From Sphingobacterium sp. UBA4616 (lineage in GTDB: Bacteria; Bacteroidota; Bacteroidia; Sphingobacteriales; Sphingobacteriaceae), in NCBI GenBank assembly GCA_002386525.1, contig DGIS01000022.1, positions 62,001-126,000 on the forward strand: a DNA stretch of 64,000 nt. The letters are read 5' to 3'. Position numbers and translations under genes: made by a program. Under the pieces are notes generated by a model that was not told where the DNA came from, ran no database searches, and was given only the letters and a program-made list of their open reading frames with translations. Of this stretch, positions 48,845-58,444 are shown in pieces. The stretch's first letter is position 1. Each line of letters begins with the position of its first letter.

Positions 48845-49549
48845 TTAGGGTTCGATAGACCAGCTCGGTAAATAACGGAGAAAGGACATGATCTTTTCCT
48901 TATAAATAGCCGTATTCAATTTAAAAAAATAGGCACCTTTCTTCGAGTTTTCTTTATCCTTTTCTTGGAGCTTGATGATAAGATCTGAAGATAGCAGCTT
49001 TCGGCTGAAATTGCGCTTATCCAGCTCGATATTATACACGCCTTCATAGAGCGCAGCAATTTGGGGAATGGTAAATTTCTCGGGTAGCAATTCAAATAAT
49101 ATGGGATATAACGCTGCTTTCATGCGTAGGCGGTGCTGCGCTGAAGTAATCATCTGGTCGTGGTCGAAGATAAGTGCCGGGCGCTCTTGCAAAGGAAACC
49201 ATTTTGCTTCGTAATCATCACTGAGGATATGTTTGTATTGCTGCGTATCAATCAGGGCAAAGTAACAGATGCTGACAACGCGATCGTTAGGTTCGCGGGT
49301 AGGCTCCCCAAATACACTACATTGCTCCATATATACATTTTCAAGTCCTGTTAGCTGTCTCAGCACTCTGCTTGCAGCTTCTTCAGGACTTTCATTGGAT
49401 TGAACGAAACCTCCCATTAGGCTCCATTTATTTCTTTCTGGTTCGAAATCGCGTTTAATTAAAAGTACTTCTAGGGATTCGCCGTTAAATCCAAATATGA
49501 TACAGTCTACAGCCAAAAGGATCCCTGAATCTTTTTTATAATATTCCAT
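48845..49549 (-). CDS. araR: Nudix-family transcriptional regulator AraR
   Basis: 234 aa. N-terminal Nudix domain (about 8-150) plus a C-terminal winged helix (LYEGVYNIELDKRNFSRKL, near 170-210), the layout of NrtR and of the Bacteroides AraR that controls arabinose genes. The Nudix box runs from G47 (GFVQSNESPEEAAS) to L69, but the catalytic RExxEE residues are replaced (RVLRQLTGL), so hydrolysis is unlikely and a sensor role is expected. It is divergent from araB, which supports the function. L-arabinose as ligand and repression of the ara operon are inferred from the Bacteroides thetaiotaomicron homolog. Confidence 0.88.
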   Translation of the reverse strand: MEYYKKDSGILLAVDCIIFGFNGESLEVLLIKRDFEPERNKWSLMGGFVQSNESPEEAASRVLRQLTGLENVYMEQCSVFGEPTREPNDRVVSICYFALIDTQQYKHILSDDYEAKWFPLQERPALIFDHDQMITSAQHRLRMKAALYPILFELLPEKFTIPQIAALYEGVYNIELDKRNFSRKLLSSDLIIKLQEKDKENSKKGAYFFKLNTAIYKEKIMSFLRYLPSWSIEP

Positions 49550-49599
49550 TGTCTATCGTTTTATCGTTTTATCTGACTTCACTCCACCAATTCCATGAG

Positions 49600-49607
49600 C
49601 AAAACTA
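49600..49607 (-). promoter_or_regulatory. Candidate -7 box for araR
   Basis: Minus-strand TAGTTTTG matches TAnnTTTG, 51 bp upstream of the araR ATG. A -33 element at ideal spacing is not evident. Confidence 0.3.
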
Positions 49608-49728
49608 TGTAAAAAAGTAAATAGCTAAAAATAAGTACAATAATTGGCTGACATACTCCTTTAAACGGTCTTATATGCCTATATCAGGATGTGGGGTCAA
49701 TCATAATTTGCTGCTATGAAGTTAGATC

Positions 49729-49770
49729 AATTTTTTAAATATGAAAATTTTCTTTCATATTTAAAAAATT
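49729..49770. promoter_or_regulatory. Large inverted repeat, candidate AraR operator
   Basis: Two perfect 18-bp arms (AATTTTTTAAATATGAAA and its complement) separated by 6 bp, lying 10 bp upstream of the candidate araB -33 element and between araR and araB. The size, symmetry and position fit a dimeric regulator site. Confidence 0.55.
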
Positions 49771-49779
49771 AAATGTTTA

Positions 49780-49814
49780 TTTGACACTAATTATTTTTTT
49801 CAATGCTAACTTTA
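49780..49814 (+). promoter_or_regulatory. Candidate araB promoter
   Basis: TTTG at 49780-49783 and TAACTTTA at 49807-49814 (one mismatch from TAnnTTTG) with 23-bp spacing; the ATG of araB is 65 bp downstream. The inverted repeat abuts it upstream. Confidence 0.4.
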
Positions 49815-49879
49815 GAGATGGAAAATTGAAAAGTAAGACGTTAAGAACAATTATAAGTTATAAACCAAATTCAGCAAAA

Positions 49880-51568
49880 ATGAATAAATCGCATGTCATT
49901 GGGGTGGACTATGGAAGTGATTCGGTCCGTTCGGTATTGGTCGATGCTAACAATGGCGAGGAAATCGCTTCTTCGGTATTTTACTACCCGCGTTGGAAAA
50001 GAGGTGAGTATTGTGATGCTGCTTTAAGTCAGTTCAGGCAACACCCTTTGGATTACATCGAAGGATTGGAAGCGACCATAAAAGATTGCTTAAGCAAATC
50101 GGGATTAAGCAATATAGGTGAAACCGTAAGAGCGATTTCCGTTGATACAACGGGGTCTACTCCAGTTGCCGTGAATGAAAAGGGCATTCCGTTAGCTTTA
50201 CTGCCAGAGTTTGAGCACAACCCCAATGCCATGTTCGTATTATGGAAAGATCATACTGCCGTTCAGGAGGCCAAGGAGATTAACCTTTATAATCAAAATA
50301 GTTCAGTCGATTATCTGAAGTATGTGGGGGGCGTCTATTCTTCGGAATGGTTCTGGGCCAAATTGCTTCATGTTTTTAGGGCTGATGAAAAGGTGCGTGC
50401 CGCTACATACAGCTGGGTGGAGCATTGCGATTACATTCCTTTTTTATTAACTGGAGGAACAGATGTAGCTGCTATGAAACGTGGTGTCTGTTCGGCTGGT
50501 CACAAATCGCTTTGGGCTGAAGAATTTGGTGGATTGCCACCTAATTCCTTTTTTTCGTCGCTAGACCCCTTGTTGGACGGTATAGTAGACCGACTGTTTT
50601 CCGAAACCTATACGGCCGATAAAGCTGCTGGTCAACTTTCGGAAGAATGGGCACAACGATTGGGGCTGACGACGTCGGTCGTTGTCGGTGTAGGTGCTTT
50701 TGACTGTCATATGGGTGCGGTTGGGGGGCAAATTGAACCGTATTATTTAAGTAAGGTGATGGGAACATCTACTTGCGACATGCTAGTTGCCCCAAAGGAG
50801 GAAGTACAGCATACTTTGGTGAAGGGGATCTGTGGTCAGGTAGATGGTTCGATTATTCCGGGAATGATTGGCATGGAGGCTGGACAGTCTGCATTTGGTG
50901 ATGCTTACGCATGGCTGAAGCAAGTGTTATTGTGGCCAACGAAGAATTTAATACAAGAGGTTGAAGGTATGTCTGAGGACAACCGTGAACAGTTGATCGC
51001 CACATTGGAAGATAAGCTATTGTTTCGGTTAAGTGAGCAGGCTGCGTTGCTTCCGGTAACAGAAGCGTCTGAATTAGCAATTGACTGGCTCAATGGTCGC
51101 CGCACACCCGATGCAGATCAATCCTTGCAGGGTGCAATTACGGGCTTACACCTCGGAACTGATGCTCCACGTATTTTCAGGGCGATTGTCGAAGCAACAT
51201 GTTTCGGAGCAAAGGCGATTGTGGACCGTTTTGTCGCTCAGGGTATTCCTGTGAAAGGTTTGATTGGTTTGGGCGGTGTCGCAAAAAAATCACCTTTTAT
51301 TATGCAAATGATGGCAAATGTAATGAATATGCCGATTCGTATCCATAAAAGTGAGCAGACGTGCGCTATCGGCGCAGCGATGTTTGCCGCCACGGCAGCG
51401 GGTTTATATGACCGGGTCGAAGATGCGATGAAAGCGATGGGGCAAGGCTTTGAACAAACCTATATACCAGAGGAAAAATGGGTGCCAATGTATACTAAAC
51501 GCTACGAACGTTACCGTGCTTTGGGTGCTTTCGTAGAAGGAAAAGAATTGCGTGCCCTTACTGTTTAA
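49880..51568 (+). CDS. araB: L-ribulokinase
   Basis: 562 aa from ATG 49880 (MNKSHVIGVDYGSDSVR); upstream residues in the same frame are not coding-like. FGGY-family kinase phosphorylating L-ribulose. The N-terminal phosphate loop GVDYGSDSVRSVLVDA, ISVDTTGSTPVAV and the C-terminal GLGGVAKKSPFIMQMMANVM are all present, length near E. coli AraB (566). First gene of araB-araD-araA-symporter-galM-GH51-GH51. Confidence 0.96.
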   Translation: MNKSHVIGVDYGSDSVRSVLVDANNGEEIASSVFYYPRWKRGEYCDAALSQFRQHPLDYIEGLEATIKDCLSKSGLSNIGETVRAISVDTTGSTPVAVNEKGIPLALLPEFEHNPNAMFVLWKDHTAVQEAKEINLYNQNSSVDYLKYVGGVYSSEWFWAKLLHVFRADEKVRAATYSWVEHCDYIPFLLTGGTDVAAMKRGVCSAGHKSLWAEEFGGLPPNSFFSSLDPLLDGIVDRLFSETYTADKAAGQLSEEWAQRLGLTTSVVVGVGAFDCHMGAVGGQIEPYYLSKVMGTSTCDMLVAPKEEVQHTLVKGICGQVDGSIIPGMIGMEAGQSAFGDAYAWLKQVLLWPTKNLIQEVEGMSEDNREQLIATLEDKLLFRLSEQAALLPVTEASELAIDWLNGRRTPDADQSLQGAITGLHLGTDAPRIFRAIVEATCFGAKAIVDRFVAQGIPVKGLIGLGGVAKKSPFIMQMMANVMNMPIRIHKSEQTCAIGAAMFAATAAGLYDRVEDAMKAMGQGFEQTYIPEEKWVPMYTKRYERYRALGAFVEGKELRALTV

Positions 51569-51584
51569 CCATTCAAATTTAATC

Positions 51585-52277
51585 ATGTATAATTCAATTA
51601 AAGAGGAAGCATATCATTGCAATATGCAATTGCCCCAATTGGGCTTAGTGCTTTTTACATTTGGAAATGTGAGTGTGGTCGATCGTCAGCATGGTGTATT
51701 TGCTATTAAACCTAGTGGCGTTCCCTATGAAGAACTTTCGCCAGAGCATATGGTAATTGTAGATTTTGACGGTCGAATCATTGAAGGTGATCTCCGCCCG
51801 TCGTCCGATACAAAGACGCATGCGCTGCTCTACAAACACTGGGAAGAGATTGGAGGTATAACCCATACACACTCAACCTATGCCACAGCATGGGCACAAG
51901 CGCAGCGGGATATTCCTATTTTTGGTACCACACACGCCGATCACCTGACAAAAGATATTCCATGTGCTCCACCGATGAGCGATGAAATGATTGCAGGAAA
52001 CTATGAACATGAAACAGGCTTTCAGATTATCAATCATTTTAGTGAGAACAAGCTAGACTATAAAGAAGTGGAAATGATTCTCGTTGGCAACCATGCTCCA
52101 TTTGCCTGGGGTAAAACTGGAGCAAAATCTGTGTATAACAGTGCGGTGCTGGAACAGGTTGCTAAAATGGCCTGGCTAACAGAACAGATCAATCCGAAAG
52201 CCGCTCGATTAAAAGCTGCTTTGGTTAAAAAGCATTATGAACGGAAGCATGGTGCTAATTCCTATTATGGTCAATAA
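51585..52277 (+). CDS. araD: L-ribulose-5-phosphate 4-epimerase
   Basis: 230 aa from ATG 51585 (MYNSIKEEAY), 16 bp after araB; an earlier in-frame start would overlap araB. Epimerises L-ribulose 5-phosphate to D-xylulose 5-phosphate. Class II aldolase/adducin fold; the metal-site residues D75 (PSSDTKTH), H94 and H96 (GITHTHSTYA) are at positions equivalent to E. coli D76, H95 and H97. Typical length. Note gene order araB-araD-araA. Confidence 0.95.
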   Translation: MYNSIKEEAYHCNMQLPQLGLVLFTFGNVSVVDRQHGVFAIKPSGVPYEELSPEHMVIVDFDGRIIEGDLRPSSDTKTHALLYKHWEEIGGITHTHSTYATAWAQAQRDIPIFGTTHADHLTKDIPCAPPMSDEMIAGNYEHETGFQIINHFSENKLDYKEVEMILVGNHAPFAWGKTGAKSVYNSAVLEQVAKMAWLTEQINPKAARLKAALVKKHYERKHGANSYYGQ

Positions 52278-52319
52278 TGTTTGAGTAATAAAAAATCTAT
52301 AGAAAAACTACAATTTAAC

Positions 52320-53822
52320 ATGAATATCAATTTAAAAGAACTAGAGGTCTGGTTTGTCGTGGGGAGCCAAGACCTGTATGGAGAGGAGACTTTAAGACAA
52401 GTTGCTCTACATGCAGAAGAGATAGCCAATTACCTTCATACGCAAAAAGCGATTCCGGTAGGAGTAAAATATAAACCGATCGTAAAGAATACGGATGAGA
52501 TATATACCACATTAGCTGCCGCCAATAGTGCAGAAAATTGTATAGGCGTCATCACATGGATGCATACATTTTCCCCAGCAAAGATGTGGATTAGAGGTTT
52601 AAAGGCATTACAAAAACCACTGCTACATCTGCATACGCAGTACAACCAGGATATTCCATGGAATAGTATCGATATGGATTTTATGAATCTCAATCAAAGT
52701 GCTCATGGAGATCGCGAATTTGGACATATCGTCAGCCGCCTAAAGATAGCGCGTAAAGTCGTGACTGGCCATTGGCAAGATGCGGAGGTGCTTGAACGGA
52801 TCAATGTTTGGGCTCGCGCGGCAGCTGGGTGGCATGACTGGCAGGGCGCAAAATTTGCACGATTTGGTGACAATATGCGCTATGTGGCGGTTACAGACGG
52901 CGATAAAGTGGAAGCGGAGTCGAGATTTGGCTTTTCGGTAAATACTTACGCCATCGGTGATTTAGTAGAGGTTATCAACGCTAGTACTGAAGCGGAAATT
53001 GAAGCATTGCTGGCGGAGTACGAATCGGCTTATGAGTTGGCCGAAAATGTAAAAGCTGGCGGAGCGTTTCATACGAACTTAATCGAGGCCGCTAAAATCG
53101 AAATTGGTTTAAGGAAGTTTTTGGAACAAGGAAACTTTAAAGGTTTCACGGATACTTTTGAGGATCTGCATGGTATGGTGCAACTTCCGGGCTTGGCAGT
53201 ACAGCGATTAATGGCTGAGGGATATGGTTTTGCAGGTGAAGGAGATTGGAAGACTCCAGCTTTGGTGCGTGCATGTAAAGTGATGGGAGCAGGATTACCA
53301 GGAACCACTGCATTTATGGAAGACTATACTTATCATTTTGATCCACAGAATCCAATGGTACTTGGTTCACATATGTTAGAAGTAGACCCGGCATTAGCAA
53401 CCGGAAAACCGCGTATCGAAGTGCATCCGCTAGGGATTGGTGGCAAGGCGGACCCTGCCCGTTTGGTGTTCAACGGTCAGAGCGGAAATGCACTGAATGC
53501 TTCATTGGTCGATATGGGAACGCGCTTTCGTTTGATCGTTAATAAGGTACAAGGTGTTTCCGTGGAAGAGGATTTACCAAAGCTTCCCGTCGCACGCGTG
53601 TTATGGAAACCGCTACCTGATATGAAAACAGGTTGCAGCGCCTGGATTGTAGCTGGAGGTGCTCACCATACCGCTTACAGTTTGAGCTTGACGCCTGAAT
53701 ATCTCGAAGATTTTGCGCGTATTGCCGGACTGGAATATGTTTTGATCGATGAGGAGACTACGCTAGCGAAACTCGAAGATCAATTAAAATGGAATGAACT
53801 TTATTATTTACTCAGTAAATAA
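52320..53822 (+). CDS. araA: L-arabinose isomerase
   Basis: 500 aa from ATG 52320 ([17 protein letters not shown]); an in-frame TTG at 52281 would add 13 unrelated residues. Isomerises L-arabinose to L-ribulose. Conserved AraA segments: [68 protein letters not shown]. Same length as E. coli AraA. A hairpin follows in the gap before the symporter gene. Confidence 0.97.
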   Translation: MNINLKELEVWFVVGSQDLYGEETLRQVALHAEEIANYLHTQKAIPVGVKYKPIVKNTDEIYTTLAAANSAENCIGVITWMHTFSPAKMWIRGLKALQKPLLHLHTQYNQDIPWNSIDMDFMNLNQSAHGDREFGHIVSRLKIARKVVTGHWQDAEVLERINVWARAAAGWHDWQGAKFARFGDNMRYVAVTDGDKVEAESRFGFSVNTYAIGDLVEVINASTEAEIEALLAEYESAYELAENVKAGGAFHTNLIEAAKIEIGLRKFLEQGNFKGFTDTFEDLHGMVQLPGLAVQRLMAEGYGFAGEGDWKTPALVRACKVMGAGLPGTTAFMEDYTYHFDPQNPMVLGSHMLEVDPALATGKPRIEVHPLGIGGKADPARLVFNGQSGNALNASLVDMGTRFRLIVNKVQGVSVEEDLPKLPVARVLWKPLPDMKTGCSAWIVAGGAHHTAYSLSLTPEYLEDFARIAGLEYVLIDEETTLAKLEDQLKWNELYYLLSK

Positions 53823-53827
53823 TAACT

Positions 53828-53870
53828 TAAGCCATTTATGTGCTTCTCTCGTGAAGGCATAAATGGCTTA
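53828..53870 (+). other. Intercistronic hairpin araA-symporter
   Basis: A 13-bp perfect stem (TAAGCCATTTATG / CATAAATGGCTTA) with an inner CTTC/GAAG stem and the loop between. Followed by TTTATAATAA rather than a strong T-run, so partial termination or mRNA-processing is possible. Confidence 0.6.
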
Positions 53871-53894
53871 TTTATAATAACCAATTTGGGAAAT

Positions 53895-55595
53895 ATGGAA
53901 AAATTTGCAACGGTAGATTACGTCATCTTTGTAATTTACTTCTTTATCGTAGCTGGCTATGGCTACTGGATTTATCGTAAAAAGACCAATAGTTTGAGCA
54001 GTAGCAAGGACTACTTTTTGGCGGAAGGATCACTTACCTGGTGGGCCATAGGCTCTTCATTGATTGCTTCAAACATCTCGGCTGAACAATTTATCGGGAT
54101 GAGCGGTAACGGCTTTGAGGTTGGTATTGCTGTGGCGGCATATGAGCTTATTGCGGCGGTAGCGCTAATTATTGTGGCGGTTTGGTTTATACCGGTCTAT
54201 TTGAAAAATAAGATTTTCACCATGCCCCAGTTTCTGAATAATCGATACAATGAAACGACAAGTCTTATCATGGCAATTTTCTGGTTGTTTTTATATGTTT
54301 TTGTCAACCTGACATCGATTTTGTATTTAGGGGCAATTGCCATTTCGAGTATGGCCGGTGGCGGAGATAGCTTTCATACAATAACAGTCGCTTTAGCTGT
54401 ATTTGCGGTGATTATTACCCTAGGTGGAATGCGTGTTATTGGTTTTACGGATGTTATTCAGGTTGTTGTGTTGATTATTGGTGGTATAGCTACGACCTAT
54501 GTAGCGTTGACTTTAGTCAGCGAACATTTTGGTTTAGGAAAAGATGCGTTAGCTGGATTTAACAAACTGATGGAAGACTCTCCGGAGCATTTCAACCTTT
54601 TTGTTGATAAACCTGGACCAGGCGCCAGTCAGGAGGATATTAATAAATATCTGATGTTACCTGGAATAGGGATGTACCTAGCGGGAATCTGGATAGTCAA
54701 TTTAAATTACTGGGGTTGCAATCAATATATCACGCAACGCGCTTTGGGTGCTGATTTGAAGACTGCGCGAACGGGAATTCTCTTTGCGGGATTTCTAAAA
54801 TTGTTTATGCCAATTATTGTCATGCTTCCAGGCATAGCTGCTTATGTGCTCTATAAAAATGGGGCATTACAACAAGAAATGGCTCCTGGGGGGGTGTTTC
54901 ATGCCGATAATGCATATTCAGCAATTTTGGGCTATTTGCCAAATGGTATGAAAGGACTTGCATTAGCTGCCTTAACAGCTGCTATTGTTGCTGGATTAGC
55001 AGGAAAAGCAAATAGTATCGCAACAATCTTCACATTGGATATTTTTAAAAAATATATCAATAAAGATGCGAGTGAAGCTAAAATGGTCTGGGTAGGAAAG
55101 ATAACGATCGTTATCTCTATTCTACTTTCTGTGCTGTTTACATGGAATGATGCGCTGGGTATCGGCGGGGCCGGAGGATTTACATTCATTCAAAAATATA
55201 CCGGTTTTATTAGTCCTGGGGTTTTTGCGATGTTTTTGTTGGGTATGTTTTGGAAAAGAACCACCGGAGCGGCGGCTATCACTGGACTGATCACTGGATT
55301 TGCGTTGTCTATATTCTTCAACGAGTTTGCAACGAAAGTTTTTGGACCAGAGACATGGATCTATACTGCGTATCTGAATAAAGCTGGTGTATATGAAATT
55401 CCGTTCCAGATCTGTATGGGGTTAGCTTTTGTATTTACTATGATCGCTATGATTGCCGTTAGCTTATTCGGACCGAAGGTTAATCCAAAAGCTTTCGTCT
55501 TGGATCGATCGATGTTCAAAGTAGAACCATCCGTATTGGCATTAATTGTCGTGACTTTATTATTGGTCACTGCTATTTATGTGCGTTTTTGGTAG
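53895..55595 (+). CDS. SSS-family sodium/sugar symporter
   Basis: 566 aa from ATG 53895 (MEKFATVDYVIFVIYFF); the earlier frame start lies in the hairpin. Multi-pass inner-membrane protein of the SGLT-like sodium:solute symporter family, about 14 hydrophobic segments. Family landmarks are SSKDYFLAEGSLTWWAIG, NISAEQFIGMSGNGF and NLNYWGCNQYITQRAL. Its place between araA and galM makes L-arabinose the likely substrate, although SSS proteins accept several sugars. Confidence 0.93.
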   Translation: MEKFATVDYVIFVIYFFIVAGYGYWIYRKKTNSLSSSKDYFLAEGSLTWWAIGSSLIASNISAEQFIGMSGNGFEVGIAVAAYELIAAVALIIVAVWFIPVYLKNKIFTMPQFLNNRYNETTSLIMAIFWLFLYVFVNLTSILYLGAIAISSMAGGGDSFHTITVALAVFAVIITLGGMRVIGFTDVIQVVVLIIGGIATTYVALTLVSEHFGLGKDALAGFNKLMEDSPEHFNLFVDKPGPGASQEDINKYLMLPGIGMYLAGIWIVNLNYWGCNQYITQRALGADLKTARTGILFAGFLKLFMPIIVMLPGIAAYVLYKNGALQQEMAPGGVFHADNAYSAILGYLPNGMKGLALAALTAAIVAGLAGKANSIATIFTLDIFKKYINKDASEAKMVWVGKITIVISILLSVLFTWNDALGIGGAGGFTFIQKYTGFISPGVFAMFLLGMFWKRTTGAAAITGLITGFALSIFFNEFATKVFGPETWIYTAYLNKAGVYEIPFQICMGLAFVFTMIAMIAVSLFGPKVNPKAFVLDRSMFKVEPSVLALIVVTLLLVTAIYVRFW

Positions 55596-55633
55596 CATTA
55601 ACGCTATTTGATTAAATAAATGATTATGAACCA

Positions 55634-55672
55634 TTCCTAATTGAAATTAGGAAGCCTCCATCAAAACGATGG
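55634..55672 (+). other. Two small hairpins symporter-galM gap
   Basis: TTCCTAATT/AATTAGGAA (55634-55653) and CCATC/GATGG (55658-55672) lie in the 95-bp gap before the epimerase gene. Possible mRNA stability elements; no T-run. Confidence 0.4.
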
Positions 55673-55690
55673 AACAAAACTTAATTGCAG

Positions 55691-56839
55691 ATGAATAAGA
55701 AAATTATTATTGGTTTGTTGACCTGTGCTTCATTAGCTTATGGCTGTCAGTCCCCGTCAACTCAAAATAAGCCGGCATCGACATTGGCTGATTCTTCTTC
55801 CAACCAGGCTTTTGACAGCCAGATTGATGGTAAAGAGGTTAAACTATTCCAGCTTAAGAATGACAAACTTGCCATTACCTTGACAAATTATGGTGCACGC
55901 TTGGTGAGTTTAAATGTTCCTAATAAGGATGGTCAAATGACAGATGTGATTTTGGGTTACGATTCAGCTAATGAATACAAGGAAAACTATAATAATTTTT
56001 ATGGGGCTATTGTTGGACGGTATGGTAATCGGATTGGTAAAGCTTCGTTTAAGCTGAATGGAGAGGTATATTCTTTGGAAAAGAATGATGGAGAAAATTC
56101 CCTTCATGGTGGTACAAATGGTGTGTATAATAAAGTTTGGGACGTCGTTAGTAGCACGGCAACATCCATTACATTGGCTTATACTTCACCCGATAAAGAA
56201 GCTGGTTATCCGGGGACAGTCAAGATGGAGGTAACTTACACCTTGGACGACAATGGGTTGGCTATAGACTATCAAGCAACAACGGATAAGGAGACCGTAT
56301 TGAACCTTACCAACCACGCTTACTTTAATCTTAATGGGGCCGGTGATTCTTCGATTTTGGATCACGAACTTCAGGTTGATGCAAAGGCGATTACAGAAGT
56401 TGACGACAGCTTGATTCCAACAGGAAAGAGTTTGCCGGTAGCGGGTACAGCATTCGATTTTAAGAAGCCGGCACGTATTGGTGCTCGGATTGAGGATGAA
56501 AATGCGCAGCTAAAGATCGGAAAGGGCTATGATCATAATTTTGAACTTGATAAGAAAGATGGTTTCCAAAAGGTTGCTCAGGTGTATACAAGCAAGACTG
56601 GTATTGCAATGGAAGTCTATACGACCGAACCTGGTTTGCAGTTTTACAGTGGCAATTTTATGAAGGATACAGACCCTAAAGGGAAAGCAGGAAAAGTCTA
56701 TCCATTCCGTTCGGCATTCTGTTTGGAAACGCAACATTTTCCAGATACACCGAATCATCCCAATTTTGCATCGACAGTATTAAAGCCTGGAGAGCAATAT
56801 AGCTCCAAAACGACTTATAAATTTATCGTGAAAAAGTAA
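55691..56839 (+). CDS. galM: Lipoprotein aldose 1-epimerase (mutarotase)
   Basis: 382 aa from ATG 55691. Hydrophobic leader with AYGC (C19) suggests a lipoprotein. The rest is a complete GalM beta-sandwich: GAIVGRYGNRIGKASF, NSLHGGTNGVYNKVWDV, LTNHAYFNLNG with catalytic His, and ETQHFPDTPNHPNF. Interconverts sugar anomers; export suggests action on released arabinose in the periplasm before uptake. Located in the ara operon, which supports L-arabinose or mixed sugar substrate. Confidence 0.93.
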   Translation: MNKKIIIGLLTCASLAYGCQSPSTQNKPASTLADSSSNQAFDSQIDGKEVKLFQLKNDKLAITLTNYGARLVSLNVPNKDGQMTDVILGYDSANEYKENYNNFYGAIVGRYGNRIGKASFKLNGEVYSLEKNDGENSLHGGTNGVYNKVWDVVSSTATSITLAYTSPDKEAGYPGTVKMEVTYTLDDNGLAIDYQATTDKETVLNLTNHAYFNLNGAGDSSILDHELQVDAKAITEVDDSLIPTGKSLPVAGTAFDFKKPARIGARIEDENAQLKIGKGYDHNFELDKKDGFQKVAQVYTSKTGIAMEVYTTEPGLQFYSGNFMKDTDPKGKAGKVYPFRSAFCLETQHFPDTPNHPNFASTVLKPGEQYSSKTTYKFIVKK

Positions 56840-56851
56840 AGTCAATATAGG

Positions 56852-58393
56852 ATGAAGCTAAGATTTACATTAGGCGTTGTATTCGCGCTGGTCAATGGGC
56901 TACTCCATGGACAGAGTAGTGTCAAATTGCAAACTCCGCAGCAAGAGCAGATTATAAGTCGACATATATATGGTCATTTTGCTGAACATTTGGGCCGCTG
57001 CATTTATGATGGATTTTATGTTGGTGAAAAAAATGACTCGATTCCCCATGCTGATGGCGTTCGGAAAGATGTTATCGAAGCCCTCAAAAATTTGAACATC
57101 CCCAATCTACGTTGGCCCGGTGGCTGTTTTGCCGATACGTATCATTGGAAGGATGGAGTTGGCCCCAAAGCCCAACGTCCTGCTATGGTTAATAACTGGT
57201 GGGGTGGCGTGACAGAGGATAATTCATTCGGAACGCATGATTTTTTAAATATGTGTGAATTGCTTGGGGCAGAACCTTATCTAGCTGGTAATGTTGGTAG
57301 TGGTGAGGTGCAGGAGCTTGCTGATTGGGTTCAATATGTAAACTTTAAAGGAGAAAGCCCCATGTCAGATTGGAGACGTAAAAATGGACGGCAGGAACCT
57401 TGGAAGGTTAAATTTTGGGGTGTAGGAAATGAAGCTTGGGGCTGTGGTGGAAATATGACTGCCGATTATTATACTGATATCTACCGCAAATACGCGACTT
57501 TCATGTCGGATTGGACGAATGGGAGTGGTCTATATCGAATTGCTTCTGGAGCCAATAGTGCAGATTACAATTGGACCGAAACACTCATGAAGAAAATTCC
57601 AAGTGGTTTGATGAAAGGTATGGGATTACATCACTATGCGGTCATCAACTGGGATAAGAAAGGCTCTGCAACGAAATATTCGGAAGAGGAGTATTTCAAG
57701 ACCATGAAATCAGCTTGGTTTATGAATGAACTAGTGGAGAAGAATATTGCCATCATGGACAAATACGATCCAAAAGGACTGATAGATCTAATCGTAGACG
57801 AGTGGGGGGGCTGGTATGAGGTCGAACCAGGGACGAACCCTGGCTTTCTCTACCAACAGAACACCATGCGTGATGCTATGATTGCTGGTATGACATTGAA
57901 TATCTTTAATAATCATGCTCGTCGGGTTAAGATGGCCAATTTAGCCCAGGCAGTAAATGTATTACAAGCGGTTATTCTTACGGAAGGGAAGAATATGATT
58001 TTGACGCCTACGTACCATGTCATGGAAATGTATAAGGTACATCAGGACGCTAAATTAATTCCTGTATCGCTGCAATCGACTGATTTTGAATTTAATAAAG
58101 AGAAGATACCGGCAGTTTCGGTTTCAGCCTCACAGGACAAACAAGGCCGTACACATATTTCCCTTGTGAATATTGACCCAAAAAAGAAAAATAAGGTGCA
58201 GGTGGATTTGGGCTCGTTTAAAGCCGGAAAAGTAACTGGTAGAATACTTACCGCTGAGCATCTGCGCGATTATAATTCGTTCGACAAACCGACAACGATT
58301 ACACCTGCCGTGTACAATAAGGCGAAGGTTGTTAATGGTACCGTTGAAGTAGATATTCCTGCTTTTTCAGTAATCGTATTGGAATTAACCTAA
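56852..58393 (+). CDS. Secreted GH51 alpha-L-arabinofuranosidase (513 aa)
   Basis: 513 aa with a signal peptide ending near LLHGQ. GH51 catalytic (beta/alpha)8 barrel with acid/base E194 (GVGNEAWG) and nucleophile E317 (VDEWGGWYEV), and a C-terminal beta-sandwich (KNKVQVDLGSFKAGKVTGR). Retaining enzyme releasing alpha-L-arabinofuranosyl units from arabinans or arabinoxylan. It starts 12 bp after galM. The compact form lacks the N-terminal CBM of the next enzyme. Confidence 0.95.
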   Translation: MKLRFTLGVVFALVNGLLHGQSSVKLQTPQQEQIISRHIYGHFAEHLGRCIYDGFYVGEKNDSIPHADGVRKDVIEALKNLNIPNLRWPGGCFADTYHWKDGVGPKAQRPAMVNNWWGGVTEDNSFGTHDFLNMCELLGAEPYLAGNVGSGEVQELADWVQYVNFKGESPMSDWRRKNGRQEPWKVKFWGVGNEAWGCGGNMTADYYTDIYRKYATFMSDWTNGSGLYRIASGANSADYNWTETLMKKIPSGLMKGMGLHHYAVINWDKKGSATKYSEEEYFKTMKSAWFMNELVEKNIAIMDKYDPKGLIDLIVDEWGGWYEVEPGTNPGFLYQQNTMRDAMIAGMTLNIFNNHARRVKMANLAQAVNVLQAVILTEGKNMILTPTYHVMEMYKVHQDAKLIPVSLQSTDFEFNKEKIPAVSVSASQDKQGRTHISLVNIDPKKKNKVQVDLGSFKAGKVTGRILTAEHLRDYNSFDKPTTITPAVYNKAKVVNGTVEVDIPAFSVIVLELT

Positions 58394-58444
58394 GATAGTT
58401 TTAAAACTCATTAATTAAACATTAATGATCAAATAATTATATAG

